Below, piece by piece: positions 32,587 through 41,743 of a DNA stretch of 64,000 nt (position 1 is the stretch's first letter; the number at the start of each line of letters is the position of its first letter). The stretch is from NCBI GenBank assembly GCA_934462925.1, contig CAKSIT010000009.1, forward strand, positions 71,364-135,363, read 5' to 3'. Source of the stretch: an uncultured Oscillospiraceae bacterium (GTDB lineage Bacteria; Bacillota; Clostridia; Oscillospirales; Ruminococcaceae). The notes below the pieces were generated by a model. That model ran no database searches. It saw only the letters and a program-made list of their open reading frames with translations, and was not told where the DNA came from. Made by a program: the position numbers and the translations under genes.

Positions 32587-34500
32587 ATGTACGATGGATT
32601 TATAAAAACCGCCGCAGGCACGCCCGAAATAGTCGTTGCGGACTGCGCGCACAACGCCCTTGCAATAACCGCGCTCATGCGGCAGGCGGCGGAGCAGGGC
32701 GTTAAGGTGCTGGCTCTCCCCGAGCTTTGCATTACGGGCTACACCTGTCAGGACCTGTTTTTTCAGCAGCAGCTGCTCGATAGCGCGCTTGAAGCGCTGG
32801 GCGAAATAGTAAGCGCCTCTGCGGGGCTTGACCTGTTAACGGCGGTGGGCTGCCCGCTGCGTTACGGGGACAAGCTCTACAACTGCGCGGTTGTGATAAA
32901 GGACGGAAGCGTTCTCGGCGTTGTGCCGAAAAAGCACCTGCCGAATTACTGCGAGTTCTACGAAATGCGGCACTTTGCCCCCGCGCCCGAGGGCGTTATG
33001 GATATTACGCTCTTTGGAAAGAGCGTGCCGTTCGGCTTGGGGCTTGTGTTTGAGTGCAGACAGCTCCCCGCGCTTACTATAGGCGTTGAGCTGTGCGAGG
33101 ACCTGTGGGCGGCAGACCCGCCCTCCACAAGGCTTGCGCTCGGCGGCGCTGTAATGATACTGAACCTCTCCGCCTCCAACGAAACCATAGGCAAGCGGGA
33201 ATACCGCCGCTCGCTCGTTGCAAACCAGTCCGCAAGGCTGCTGTGCGCGTATGTTTACGCAAGCGCGGGCGAGGGCGAAAGCACGCAGGACCTTGTTTTC
33301 GGCGGGCATGACATTATCGCCGAAAACGGCTCTGTGCTGAGCGAAAGCGCGCTTTACACAACGGGCCTTACGATAAGCGAACCCGACGTGCAGAAGCTGC
33401 GCACCGAGCGCCGCCGCAACACCTCGTTCGAGAGCGCGCCCGCGGGCGTTCGGCGCGTGGCGTTCGATATGCAGCCCACGGCGACCGTGCTTACGCGGTT
33501 TGCAGACCCCGCCCCGTTCGTGCCGCACTCCGACGGCGAAAAGGACAGGCGCTGCGAGGACATTCTGTCCATGCAGGCGCACGCTCTGGCAAAGCGCATA
33601 AAGCACACGCATTGCAGGGCTGCCGTTATCGGCATTTCGGGCGGACTTGACTCCACGCTCGCGCTGCTTGTGTGCGTGCGCGCAATGGCGCTTTGCGGGC
33701 TGCCGAACAGCTGTATAACCGCAGTCACCATGCCCTGCTTCGGCACTACGGCTCACACCAAAACAAACGCCGAAACGCTCTGCACGCTTCTCGGCACAAA
33801 GCTTCGCGTTATCGAAATAAAGGCGGCTGTAAACCGCCATTTCGCGGATATAGGCCACGACGAGAGCGTGCGCGACGTTGTGTACGAAAACTCGCAGGCG
33901 CGCGAGCGCACGCAGATTCTCATGGATATAGCGAACGCGGAAAACGGGCTTGTCATAGGTACGGGCGACCTGTCCGAGCTTGCGCTGGGCTGGGCTACCT
34001 ACAACGGCGACCACATTAGTATGTACGGCGTGAACGCGGGCGTTCCCAAAACGCTTGTGCGGCACATTGTGCGCTACTACGCGCAGACCGCCGACGACCC
34101 CGAGCTTACCCGCGTGCTTATGAGCATTTACGACACGCCCGTAAGCCCCGAGCTTCTCCCCGCGGACGAAAACGGCGAGATAGCGCAGATAACCGAGGAC
34201 CTTGTAGGACCTTACGAGCTGCACGACTTCTTCCTATACAACGCGATACGCTGGGGCTTCCCGCCAAAAAAGACGCTGCGCCTTGCAGAATACGCGTTTA
34301 AGGGCAGCTACGACCGCGCCGTGATACTAAAGTGGCTCAGGGTGTTCTACCGCAGGTTTTTTGCGCAGCAGTTCAAGCGCAGCTGCCTGCCCGACGGCGT
34401 AAAGGTAGGCTCTGTAACGCTCTCCCCGCGCGGCGACTGGCGTATGCCGAGCGACGCTTCGGGCGCGGCATGGCAAAAGGAGCTTGAGGAGCTTGACTGA
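32587..34500 (+). CDS. nadE: Glutamine-dependent NAD+ synthetase
   Basis: 637 residues. Last step of NAD synthesis: amidates nicotinate adenine dinucleotide using ammonia from glutamine. The N-terminal nitrilase-fold glutaminase domain has the triad Glu 46, Lys 115/116 and Cys 170 (GVELCEDLW). The C-terminal synthetase has the PP-loop SGGLDST (351-357) and GTGDLSELALGW. GGAGA lies before the ATG. pncA and pncB, which supply nicotinate, lie at 48-50 kb. First gene of a run ending with polA. Confidence 0.96.
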   Translation: MYDGFIKTAAGTPEIVVADCAHNALAITALMRQAAEQGVKVLALPELCITGYTCQDLFFQQQLLDSALEALGEIVSASAGLDLLTAVGCPLRYGDKLYNCAVVIKDGSVLGVVPKKHLPNYCEFYEMRHFAPAPEGVMDITLFGKSVPFGLGLVFECRQLPALTIGVELCEDLWAADPPSTRLALGGAVMILNLSASNETIGKREYRRSLVANQSARLLCAYVYASAGEGESTQDLVFGGHDIIAENGSVLSESALYTTGLTISEPDVQKLRTERRRNTSFESAPAGVRRVAFDMQPTATVLTRFADPAPFVPHSDGEKDRRCEDILSMQAHALAKRIKHTHCRAAVIGISGGLDSTLALLVCVRAMALCGLPNSCITAVTMPCFGTTAHTKTNAETLCTLLGTKLRVIEIKAAVNRHFADIGHDESVRDVVYENSQARERTQILMDIANAENGLVIGTGDLSELALGWATYNGDHISMYGVNAGVPKTLVRHIVRYYAQTADDPELTRVLMSIYDTPVSPELLPADENGEIAQITEDLVGPYELHDFFLYNAIRWGFPPKKTLRLAEYAFKGSYDRAVILKWLRVFYRRFFAQQFKRSCLPDGVKVGSVTLSPRGDWRMPSDASGAAWQKELEELD

Positions 34501-34529
34501 CCGACAATAATCGACAGGAGCTGACGAAT

Positions 34530-35219
34530 ATGCTTGACGACATAAAAAAGCAGCTTATCCATTTCTGCACGCACGGCAATATTATCGAGGACTTTGTGGC
34601 TTCGCGCAGGAAAAAGGCGCGGAAGCTTCGCGCCGTCGTTCACATATGCTTTTACGCGCAGTGCGCGGCGGCGCTGGGGTGCATTCTGGCGGCGGTGCTT
34701 ATGCACGCGGCGGGAGCTGCGGCTATAATCATAGGCGCGCTGCTCGCGTGCGCGGTGGCGCTCTTTGCGCTTGGCGGCGACACGGCGGAAAAAACCATAC
34801 TCTACCTGCTCGACCTAGTTTATGCGGTGATATGCTTCATTGCGGGCGCTTCGGGCGCGGGGAGCGCGTTCTTTGTGTGCGGCGGGATAATGCTTGCGGC
34901 TGCGGCTGCGGCGCTGTGCGGATTCTTCGCGGCGTACCTGCGGCAGTATCTTATGGAGTTTTCGCCGCTTTCGCTTACGAAAAGCGACTACACGCGCCTT
35001 TCCACGGCGTTCACCGAAAACGAACCCCTGCCCGAGCCGCAGCTTATGCAGCCCCCGCCCCTGCCCGAGCAGCCCCGCTCCGAGCTTCGCGCGCTTGCCG
35101 ACAGGCTCTCCGAGGCGCTTAACCGCGCCGCGCCGGAGCAGCCCGAAACCGCGCAGGTCGCACCTGCCGCTCCCGTTGAACAGAACGCACCTGCCGCGCA
35201 GAACGCGGAAAAAGCATGA
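34530..35219 (+). CDS. Hypothetical membrane protein
   Basis: 229 residues. Four or five hydrophobic segments between about 34 and 138, then a Pro/Glu/Ala-rich cytoplasmic or external tail (165-229). I do not recognise a family. CAGGAG precedes the ATG, and its end overlaps the next gene by ATGA, so it is translated together with the Gx transporter gene. Confidence 0.6.
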   Translation: MLDDIKKQLIHFCTHGNIIEDFVASRRKKARKLRAVVHICFYAQCAAALGCILAAVLMHAAGAAAIIIGALLACAVALFALGGDTAEKTILYLLDLVYAVICFIAGASGAGSAFFVCGGIMLAAAAAALCGFFAAYLRQYLMEFSPLSLTKSDYTRLSTAFTENEPLPEPQLMQPPPLPEQPRSELRALADRLSEALNRAAPEQPETAQVAPAAPVEQNAPAAQNAEKA

Positions 35220-35761
35220 AAACAAGAAAGCTTGCGCTCTGCGCCCTCTTTATAGCGCTTGCGGCAGGGCTTTCCGCGCTTGAAACGCTGCTGCCGCCAA
35301 TCTGCCCGATAGCGGGGGTGCGAATAGGGCTTGGCAACACGGTAACGCTTTTCGTGCTTTACGCGGGCGGTATGTGGCGCGGGCGCGACGCGCTGTGCAT
35401 TGCCGTTCTGCGCTGTTTTGCCGCCGCGCTTATCACTGGCGCTGTTATGAGCGCGGTGTACGGGCTTGCGGGCGGGCTGTTCGCGTTTGGCGGAATGATG
35501 CTGGCGCGCGGGTTTTTTCCGCGGGAAAACGGCAAGTACAGCCTAACGTATATGCCCTTTACAAGCGCTGCGGGGGCCGTATGCCATATCGCAGGGCAGC
35601 TTATGACGGCTGTTATATTCTACGGCTCGCTTTCGGTGCTGGCTTACGCGCCGCTGCTGCTTGCAAGCGCCATAATAGGCGGGTGCTTTACGGGGCTGTG
35701 CGCGCAGCTTCTGCTGAAAAAACTGCCCGCACGCGTGCTTAAGGGAATACGCGGGGCGTAA
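35216..35761 (+). CDS. Gx transporter family membrane protein
   Basis: 181 residues with about five membrane helices and the signature PICPIAGVRIGLGNTVTLF of the Gx_transp family, often annotated as heptaprenyl diphosphate synthase component I. Such proteins resemble ECF S-components; the substrate is not known. Start overlaps the previous stop (ATGA). Confidence 0.83.
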   Translation: MKTRKLALCALFIALAAGLSALETLLPPICPIAGVRIGLGNTVTLFVLYAGGMWRGRDALCIAVLRCFAAALITGAVMSAVYGLAGGLFAFGGMMLARGFFPRENGKYSLTYMPFTSAAGAVCHIAGQLMTAVIFYGSLSVLAYAPLLLASAIIGGCFTGLCAQLLLKKLPARVLKGIRGA

Positions 35762-35801
35762 ACGTATTCGCGCCCGCTTCTTTATAATAACGGAGGAACA
35801 C

Positions 35802-38312
35802 ATGAAACTGCTTCTTATAGACGGCAACAGCATTATGAACCGCGCGTTTTACGGTATACGCCTGCTGTCCAACAAAAAGGGAATGTTCACAAACGCGCTT
35901 ACGGGGTTTATGAACATTTATCTGAAGCTGCTTAAAGAGGAGCAGCCCGACTGCGTGTGCGCTGCGTTCGACCTGCACGCGCCGACATTCCGCCACAAGC
36001 TTTACGCCGAATACAAGGGAACGCGCCACGCCATGCCCGAGGAACTGCGTATGCAGATGCCCGTTATAAAGGAGCTGCTCGCGGCGCTTGGCGTTGCAAT
36101 CGTTGAGAAAGAGGGCTTTGAAGCGGACGATATTATCGGCACGCTCTCCCGCGCGGCGGCGGAGCAGGGGCTTGAATGCGTTATAATGACGGGCGACCGC
36201 GACAGCTTTCAGCTGATAAACGACCATGTGACCGTGCGCCTTGCGACAAACAAGGAGGACGTGTTCTACACCCCCGCCAAGATAATGGAGGCGTACGGCG
36301 TTACCCCGCGCGAAATGCTCGAGGTGAAAACGCTTATGGGCGACAGCTCCGACAATATCCCGGGCGTTGCGGGCATAGGTGAAAAAACCGCGCTCTCGCT
36401 CATACAGAAGTACCACACGGTAGAGGAGATATACCGCGACATAAACGCGCTTGACGTGACTGCGGGCGTTAAAAAGCGCCTTGAAAGCGGCAGGGAGAGC
36501 GCGCGGCTTTCCCGCACGCTTGCCGAAATAGACCTGCACGCGCCGATAAACGAGGACATGGCGGCGTACAGGCTGGGCGAGGGCGACAGGGCGCAGGCGG
36601 CGGCAATTCTAACAGAAGCAGAGATGTTCGCCGTGCTTAAAAAGCTCGGGCTTGACGGCACAGCCCCCGCAAAGCTTTCTGAAAACGCCGCCGTTAAGGC
36701 TTCCGCGCCGAAAAAGGAAGCCCCCGCGAACGCCCCCGTCCCCGATAAGGCGGAATACGACGAAAACGCGCTCGATATACTGTTTATCGACGGCGAGCCT
36801 GCGGCGTACCGCGCGGGCGCGCGCACGGAATGCACCGCCGCGCTGCTTGCGGGCGACGAGCCCAAGCACACCGAAAACGCAAAGCAGCTTTACCGCTACT
36901 GCCTTGAACGCGGCTTTGAGCTGCGCTCGGTCACCTTTGACGCGACGCTTGCCGCATACCTTCTTAATGTAAACGCTGCGGACTACTCGCTTGCGCGGCT
37001 TTACGGCGAGTACGGCGCGCAGCCCTCCGCAGACCCGCACGAGGGCTTCGGGGCGCTGTGCCGCACGCTTTTTGACAAGGTGTGCGAGCAGGGAATGCTG
37101 AGCGTTCTGCGCGACATCGAGATACCGCTTGCCGAGGTGCTGAGTTCTATGGAGATAGACGGCATAGCGCTCGACACGGCGGCGCTGCACGAGTTCGGCG
37201 AGGGACTGCTGCCGCAGATAAAGCAGGCGGAACAGAACATATGGCTGCTTGCGGGACACGAGTTCAACGTGGGCAGCCCAAAGCAGCTGAGCGCGGTGCT
37301 GTTCGAGGAGCTTGGACTGCCCGCGGGCAAAAAGCGCAAAACGGGCTACTCCACCGACGCGGACACGCTTGAAGCGCTTGTCGGCAAGCACCCGATAATC
37401 GAACAGATATTCGAGTACAGAACGCTCTCAAAGCTCTACAACACCTACGTCAAGGGGCTTGAGGGGTGCGTTTCCCCCGACGGGAGAATGCACACCACCT
37501 TTAAGCAGACCGAAACGCGCACGGGCAGAATATCCTCCGCAGAGCCGAATATACAGAATATCCCCGTAAGGACGGAGATAGGCAGGAATTTCAGGCGGTT
37601 CTTTACCGCGGGCGAGGGCAAGCTGCTTGCCGACGCGGACTACAGCCAGATAGAGCTGCGCGTGCTGGCTTCTCTTGCAGACGACAAGGTGATGATAGAA
37701 ACCTTTACCGAAAACCGCGATATCCACACCGAAACCGCCGCAAGCGTGTTCGGCACGCCCAAGGAGTGGGTGGACGCGGATATGCGCCGCAAGGCTAAGG
37801 CGGTAAACTTCGGTATTGTGTACGGCATAGGCGCGTTTTCCCTTGCAAAGGATATAGGCACTTCGGTAAGCGAAGCAAAGCGCTATATCGACGATTATCT
37901 CGCGCATTTCTCGGGCGTTAAGGAATACATGGCGCACGTGACCGAAAGCGCGGAGCGGGACGGATACGCCGTAACGCTGTTCGGCAGGCGGCGGTTTATC
38001 CCCGAGATACTCGCCGCAAACAAGACCGTCAAGGCGCTCGGCAAGCGCATTGCCATGAACACGCCCATTCAGGGGACTGCCGCGGATATAATAAAGATAG
38101 CGATGATAAGGGTGTACCGCCGCCTTAAAAAGGAGCTGCCGGAAGCGCGGCTCATTCTTCAGGTACACGACGAGCTTATAGTAGAAGCCCCCGCAAACAT
38201 GGCGGAGCGCGCCGCGCATATTCTCGAGAAGGAGATGGAGCGCTCTGCGCAGCTCAAAGTGCCGCTCTGCGCCGAAGCGAAGTGCGGCAGAACGTGGTTT
38301 GAGGCGCATTAA
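35802..38312 (+). CDS. polA: DNA polymerase I
   Basis: 836 residues. N-terminal 5'-3' exonuclease (1-290) with LLLIDGNSIMNRAF and VIMTGDRDSFQ. The middle 3'-5' exonuclease-like domain lacks the usual acidic pattern, so proofreading is probably absent, as in many Bacillota enzymes. The polymerase domain has motif A DYSQIELRV (Asp 613), the O-helix RRKAKAVNFGIVYG and motif C QVHDELIVE (Asp 790). Fills Okazaki gaps and repair patches. GGAGG precedes the ATG; 40 bases after the Gx gene. Confidence 0.96.
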   Translation: MKLLLIDGNSIMNRAFYGIRLLSNKKGMFTNALTGFMNIYLKLLKEEQPDCVCAAFDLHAPTFRHKLYAEYKGTRHAMPEELRMQMPVIKELLAALGVAIVEKEGFEADDIIGTLSRAAAEQGLECVIMTGDRDSFQLINDHVTVRLATNKEDVFYTPAKIMEAYGVTPREMLEVKTLMGDSSDNIPGVAGIGEKTALSLIQKYHTVEEIYRDINALDVTAGVKKRLESGRESARLSRTLAEIDLHAPINEDMAAYRLGEGDRAQAAAILTEAEMFAVLKKLGLDGTAPAKLSENAAVKASAPKKEAPANAPVPDKAEYDENALDILFIDGEPAAYRAGARTECTAALLAGDEPKHTENAKQLYRYCLERGFELRSVTFDATLAAYLLNVNAADYSLARLYGEYGAQPSADPHEGFGALCRTLFDKVCEQGMLSVLRDIEIPLAEVLSSMEIDGIALDTAALHEFGEGLLPQIKQAEQNIWLLAGHEFNVGSPKQLSAVLFEELGLPAGKKRKTGYSTDADTLEALVGKHPIIEQIFEYRTLSKLYNTYVKGLEGCVSPDGRMHTTFKQTETRTGRISSAEPNIQNIPVRTEIGRNFRRFFTAGEGKLLADADYSQIELRVLASLADDKVMIETFTENRDIHTETAASVFGTPKEWVDADMRRKAKAVNFGIVYGIGAFSLAKDIGTSVSEAKRYIDDYLAHFSGVKEYMAHVTESAERDGYAVTLFGRRRFIPEILAANKTVKALGKRIAMNTPIQGTAADIIKIAMIRVYRRLKKELPEARLILQVHDELIVEAPANMAERAAHILEKEMERSAQLKVPLCAEAKCGRTWFEAH

Positions 38313-38453
38313 ACGGCAAAGCGCAAAATGGGCTAACTATGTAAACGTCAGCCCCGACTTGTCGAAAAGGTTGTCCTCCGAGGCTGTCGAGAAAGGTGCA
38401 GCTGTGCCTTTATTGTCAGCCCGAAATGTGTCGTTATTATGCACAAATAACTC

Positions 38454-38482
38454 TTGACTTTGTAGGGTGAGTGTGATATAAT
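38454..38482 (+). promoter_or_regulatory. Promoter of the YbjN-like gene
   Basis: TTGACT (38454-38459), 17-bp spacer, TATAAT (38477-38482). Confidence 0.88.
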
Positions 38483-38576
38483 TGTACTACATCTTAAAAT
38501 AAGTATGGGGAGAGCGCCGATAAGACGCGCTCAGCTTCAGCCTGCGGGCTGACACAGACAAGAAAGGACGGATAAT

Positions 38577-39062
38577 ATGGCTTTTTCCGAAGAAATCTAT
38601 GCAGCAGTAAGACAGTATTTCATCGACGACGAAGCGCACTTCGACGAGGACGAGGAAAACGGCTACTTTTTAGCTAACTACGCCGTAGGCAAAAACGATT
38701 GCCCCATTTCGTCCGCAAGGCTTCACTTCCTGATACACCCCGACGGCTTTACCGCGCGCCTTGCCATTAAGGGCATAAAGGCGGTGCAGAAAGCGTTCCC
38801 GTATGTCGGCGTGCTGCTTACCTACATAAACGACGGTATGCGCTACGGCAACTTTGAAATGGACAACGACGACGGCGAGGTCGCGTTCAAGCTCAGCTGT
38901 ATCGTTCCCGAGGGCGCTGAACTTAACTACGACTACCTTGACAAGGTGGTGTGCATAGGTCTTTCTATGCTCAGGAGATACGCGGACGCGCTCGTGCCGA
39001 TAATGCTCGGCTACTCCGTTGAACCCCGCGCCGCTTACGAGAGTATCGAAAACAACGATTAA
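38577..39062 (+). CDS. YbjN-like domain protein
   Basis: 161 residues, acidic, no signal peptide. Resembles the YbjN/type III secretion chaperone-like fold: a helix, then strands with LHFLIHPDGFTARLAI, a long helix, and NFEMDNDDGEVAFKLSC. Function unknown; some YbjN proteins affect stress responses. AAAGGA before the ATG; single gene with its own promoter and terminator. Confidence 0.6.
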   Translation: MAFSEEIYAAVRQYFIDDEAHFDEDEENGYFLANYAVGKNDCPISSARLHFLIHPDGFTARLAIKGIKAVQKAFPYVGVLLTYINDGMRYGNFEMDNDDGEVAFKLSCIVPEGAELNYDYLDKVVCIGLSMLRRYADALVPIMLGYSVEPRAAYESIENND

Positions 39063-39075
39063 ATCCGCATGAAAA

Positions 39076-39103
39076 ATCCCCCTGTGCAATTACGCAGGGG
39101 GAT
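39076..39103 (+). terminator. Terminator-like hairpin after the YbjN-like gene
   Basis: ATCCCCCTG/CAGGGGGAT stem, 13 bases past the stop. Confidence 0.7.
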
Positions 39104-39144
39104 ACGGCTTGTCTAAAAATCTCCAACGCAGCCTTACAGACTAA

Positions 39145-39173
39145 ATCCCCCCTGCATTTTAAGCAGGGGGGAT
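39145..39173 (-). terminator. Terminator-like hairpin after the ECF S-component gene
   Basis: 11-bp stem ATCCCCCCTGC/GCAGGGGGGAT, nearly the same stem as the hairpin at 39076-39103. It lies 20 bases past the minus-strand stop. Confidence 0.7.
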
Positions 39174-39193
39174 AGCTGTTTTATAGTAATAAA

Positions 39194-39766
39194 TCAATAA
39201 ACCGCATACGCGCCGAAGCGTGACAGAACGCGCGTTCTCGCGATTATTCTGATGATGACAACGCCGCACACAAGCCCGAACGCGCCCTGTACAAGGTTGC
39301 CCGGAACGCTTGCAGCTGCGCCCGCAAAGCTCTTGCCAAGCAGAAGCGCCGCGTAGAGGTAGTAGCCGCCTACCATTATTACCTCGCCCGCAGCCGCACC
39401 CGCAATGTACGCGGGCAGGCGCAGCTTCTCGCTTTTAGAAGCGATAGCGTGGCAGATAAGCGCCGCCGCAACGGCGATAAGTCCCTTTATAACAAACGTA
39501 CCCGGTACGTAGTGGAAGTATCCCGTGAACATATCCGCAAGCGCAGAGCCTATGCCGCCCGCCGCAAAGCCCCATACAGGTCCAAGCACCCACGCCGCAA
39601 CAAGAATAAAGCAGTCGCCGAAATTGACGTAGCCGTTAAGCGGGGAGGGAATCTGTATAAGCATTGTGGCAACGCATATAAGCGCCGCAAACATAGCCGC
39701 CGTGCAGAGCTTTATAAGCTGCTGCTTCGCTGTGGTCGGTGATTTTTCGTTCAGTTTGTCTTTCAT
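39194..39766 (-). CDS. ECF transporter S-component
   Basis: 190 residues, about six membrane helices, with GYVNFGDCFILVAAWVLGP and GGIGSALADMFTGYF, the pattern of the ECF-type riboflavin/pantothenate-like S-component family (PF07155 type). Imports a vitamin with a shared EcfAAT module encoded elsewhere. Substrate not resolved, and no riboswitch is seen upstream. ATG 39766 with AAGGAG. Confidence 0.8.
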   Translation of the reverse strand: MKDKLNEKSPTTAKQQLIKLCTAAMFAALICVATMLIQIPSPLNGYVNFGDCFILVAAWVLGPVWGFAAGGIGSALADMFTGYFHYVPGTFVIKGLIAVAAALICHAIASKSEKLRLPAYIAGAAAGEVIMVGGYYLYAALLLGKSFAGAAASVPGNLVQGAFGLVCGVVIIRIIARTRVLSRFGAYAVY

Positions 39767-39833
39767 AGCCGTTCTCCTTTTGTCGGGGTCTTTTGTTCTG
39801 TTATATGTCTGCGCCACTTTGTGGCTTTATTTC

Positions 39834-39861
39834 ATTATACTCGTTTTTGGTAATATCTCAA
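39834..39861 (-). promoter_or_regulatory. Promoter of the ECF S-component gene
   Basis: Minus strand: TTGAGA (39861-39856), 16-bp spacer, TATAAT (39839-39834). Confidence 0.78.
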
Positions 39862-39917
39862 TAGCCAAAACACCACTATTTTATAATACCAGTTGAGGGC
39901 GCTGCGCAAAAATTATG

Positions 39918-39946
39918 TTGACACTATCGAATAAAAGTGTTAAAAT
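39918..39946 (+). promoter_or_regulatory. Promoter of the TtcA-like operon
   Basis: TTGACA (39918-39923), 17-bp spacer, TAAAAT (39941-39946). Confidence 0.85.
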
Positions 39947-39996
39947 ATCATTAAAGAGATAAACAGACCTTTTGAACATGAGAACAGGAGAACACC

Positions 39997-40737
39997 ATGC
40001 AAAAAATACTCGGTTATCTGCGCCGCGCGTGTCAGGAATTTGACCTTATCGAGGACGGCGACAAAATAGCTATCGGCGTTTCGGGCGGTAAGGACAGCCT
40101 TGTGCTGCTTACAGGAATGGCGCTAATGCGGCGGTTTTACGAGAAAAAGTACGACATATGCGCTATCACGCTAGACCCGCGCTTTGGCGGCGAGGAAACG
40201 GACTACTCGCCCGTGGCGCAGCTGTGCGAGCGCCTCGGCGTGGAGTATCACATAATAAAAACGGACATCGCCGAAATCGTGTTCGATATACGCAAAGAGC
40301 CGAACCCCTGCTCGCTTTGCGCGAAAATGCGGCGCGGCGCGCTGCACGACGCGGCAAAGGCGGCGGGGTGCAACAAGCTCGCCCTCGGACATAACTACGA
40401 CGACGCGATAGAAACCTTTATGATGAACCTCTTTCAGGAGGGCAGGATAGGCTGCTTTTCGCCTAAATCCTACCTTTCCCGCAAGGACATAACGCTTATA
40501 CGCCCGCTTGTATTCGCGCCCGAACACGTTGTGCTTTCCTGCTCAAAGCGCAGCGACCTGCCCATAATCAAGTCGAAATGCCCCGCTGACAAGCACACCA
40601 CGCGGCAGACCACAAAGGAGCTTCTCACCGCGCTTGAAAAGTCAAACCACGGCGTGAAGCAGCGTATATTCGGCGCAATGCGCAAGGCGAACGTAGACCG
40701 CTGGGGCTACAAGGACGATAAAACGGAGGACAAATGA
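39997..40737 (+). CDS. TtcA-family tRNA thiolation protein
   Basis: 246 residues. PP-loop ATPase with SGGKDS near residue 30, and PCSLC (about 105-109) plus later Cys that fit the iron-sulfur site of TtcA, which makes 2-thiocytidine at tRNA position 32. Related Bacillota proteins may thiolate other positions. GGAGA before the ATG. First of three closely spaced genes with Nudix and Def. Confidence 0.82.
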   Translation: MQKILGYLRRACQEFDLIEDGDKIAIGVSGGKDSLVLLTGMALMRRFYEKKYDICAITLDPRFGGEETDYSPVAQLCERLGVEYHIIKTDIAEIVFDIRKEPNPCSLCAKMRRGALHDAAKAAGCNKLALGHNYDDAIETFMMNLFQEGRIGCFSPKSYLSRKDITLIRPLVFAPEHVVLSCSKRSDLPIIKSKCPADKHTTRQTTKELLTALEKSNHGVKQRIFGAMRKANVDRWGYKDDKTEDK

Positions 40738-41261
40738 GAGAGCTTTTCAGACTGGACAAGCGCGACTACGACCCCGCATGGCGGCACTCCTGCCGACCGT
40801 CGGCGCGCGCCGTTATAATAGACGGCGATAAGCTTGCTATGGTATATGTGAGCCGAAAGGGCTACTACAAATTCCCCGGCGGCGGCATAGACGAGGGAGA
40901 AACGCCCGAGCAGGCGCTAGTGCGCGAGGCTGCGGAGGAAGCGGGGCTTGAAATAGCGCCCGAAAGCGTACGCGAATACGGCTGCGTGCTTCGTCTGGAG
41001 AAAAGCCCCCTTTATCCCGAAACGATATTCGAGCAGCGCTCGCTCTACTACCTGTGCGAGGTGCGCAGGAACTCAGGAACTCAGCGCCTTGACGAGTACG
41101 AGAGCGCCGACGGCTTTACGCCCGTGTGGGCGACCCCGCAGGAGATAATTTCGGCAAACCTGTCCCTCCCCGAAAGCATGGGTGCGGACTTCACCGCGGC
41201 GCAGCGTGAAGCGCGCGTGGCGGAAATAATAGCGCGCGAGCTGATGGCGCAGAACATATAA
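40734..41261 (+). CDS. Nudix hydrolase
   Basis: 175 residues. The Nudix box runs from GGGIDEGETPEQALVRE to EAAEEAGLE (about 49-72). Hydrolyses a nucleoside diphosphate derivative; the substrate cannot be told. Start overlaps the stop of the TtcA-like gene, so translation is coupled. Confidence 0.88.
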   Translation: MRELFRLDKRDYDPAWRHSCRPSARAVIIDGDKLAMVYVSRKGYYKFPGGGIDEGETPEQALVREAAEEAGLEIAPESVREYGCVLRLEKSPLYPETIFEQRSLYYLCEVRRNSGTQRLDEYESADGFTPVWATPQEIISANLSLPESMGADFTAAQREARVAEIIARELMAQNI

Positions 41262-41275
41262 AGGAGCTTTATTAT

Positions 41276-41686
41276 ATGGAGCGAAGCATTATCCGCGACA
41301 CGTTTTTTCTGCGGCAGAAATCGCTGCCCGCCTCCCGCGACGACCTGCAAACCGCGCAGGACCTGCTTGACACGCTTGAGGCGAACAAGGACAGGTGCGT
41401 GGGGCTTGCCGCAAACATGACGGGCGTTCTGCGCCGTATACTTGTGCTTGACAACGAGGGAACGCCGCTCGTTATGCTGAACCCCGAGATAATCTCGCGC
41501 TCGGACAGTTACAGCACCGAGGAGGGCTGCCTGTCGCTCGACGGCACGCGCCCCGTAACGCGCTGGCGCAAAATCAAGGTGCGCTGGCAGGACGCGGGGC
41601 TGCGCACGAGAATAAAGACGTTCACCGACTTCCCCGCGCAGATTATTCAGCACGAAATGGACCACTTTGAGGGAATACTGATATGA
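41276..41686 (+). CDS. def: Peptide deformylase, variant type
   Basis: 136 residues. Removes the formyl group from nascent proteins. Metal site: EGCLS (83-87) and HEMDH (126-130). The first motif is GLAANMTG rather than GLAAPQxG, so the active-site Gln is Met. Such short variants are known in clostridia and may accompany a standard Def elsewhere. AAGGAG before the ATG; 14 bases after the Nudix gene. Confidence 0.82.
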   Translation: MERSIIRDTFFLRQKSLPASRDDLQTAQDLLDTLEANKDRCVGLAANMTGVLRRILVLDNEGTPLVMLNPEIISRSDSYSTEEGCLSLDGTRPVTRWRKIKVRWQDAGLRTRIKTFTDFPAQIIQHEMDHFEGILI

Positions 41687-41691
41687 CAGAG

Positions 41692-41739
41692 CCGCCGCCC
41701 ACTTCGGGCGGCGGTTGTCGCTGTATTACAGCGCCATTT
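41692..41739 (+). terminator. Terminator region between def and the chemoreceptor gene
   Basis: A 9-bp GC stem (41692-41700 with 41706-41714) is followed by a small CGCTG/CAGCG hairpin and a T-run. It serves def and perhaps the convergent gene. Confidence 0.75.
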
Positions 41740-41743
41740 TTGT

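Noticed and set aside
38330..38430. Possible decayed copy of the structured repeat downstream of polA
   Set aside because: Only short matches (TTGTCGAAAAGG, CCGAGG) remain and no hairpin set can be rebuilt, so it is not called.
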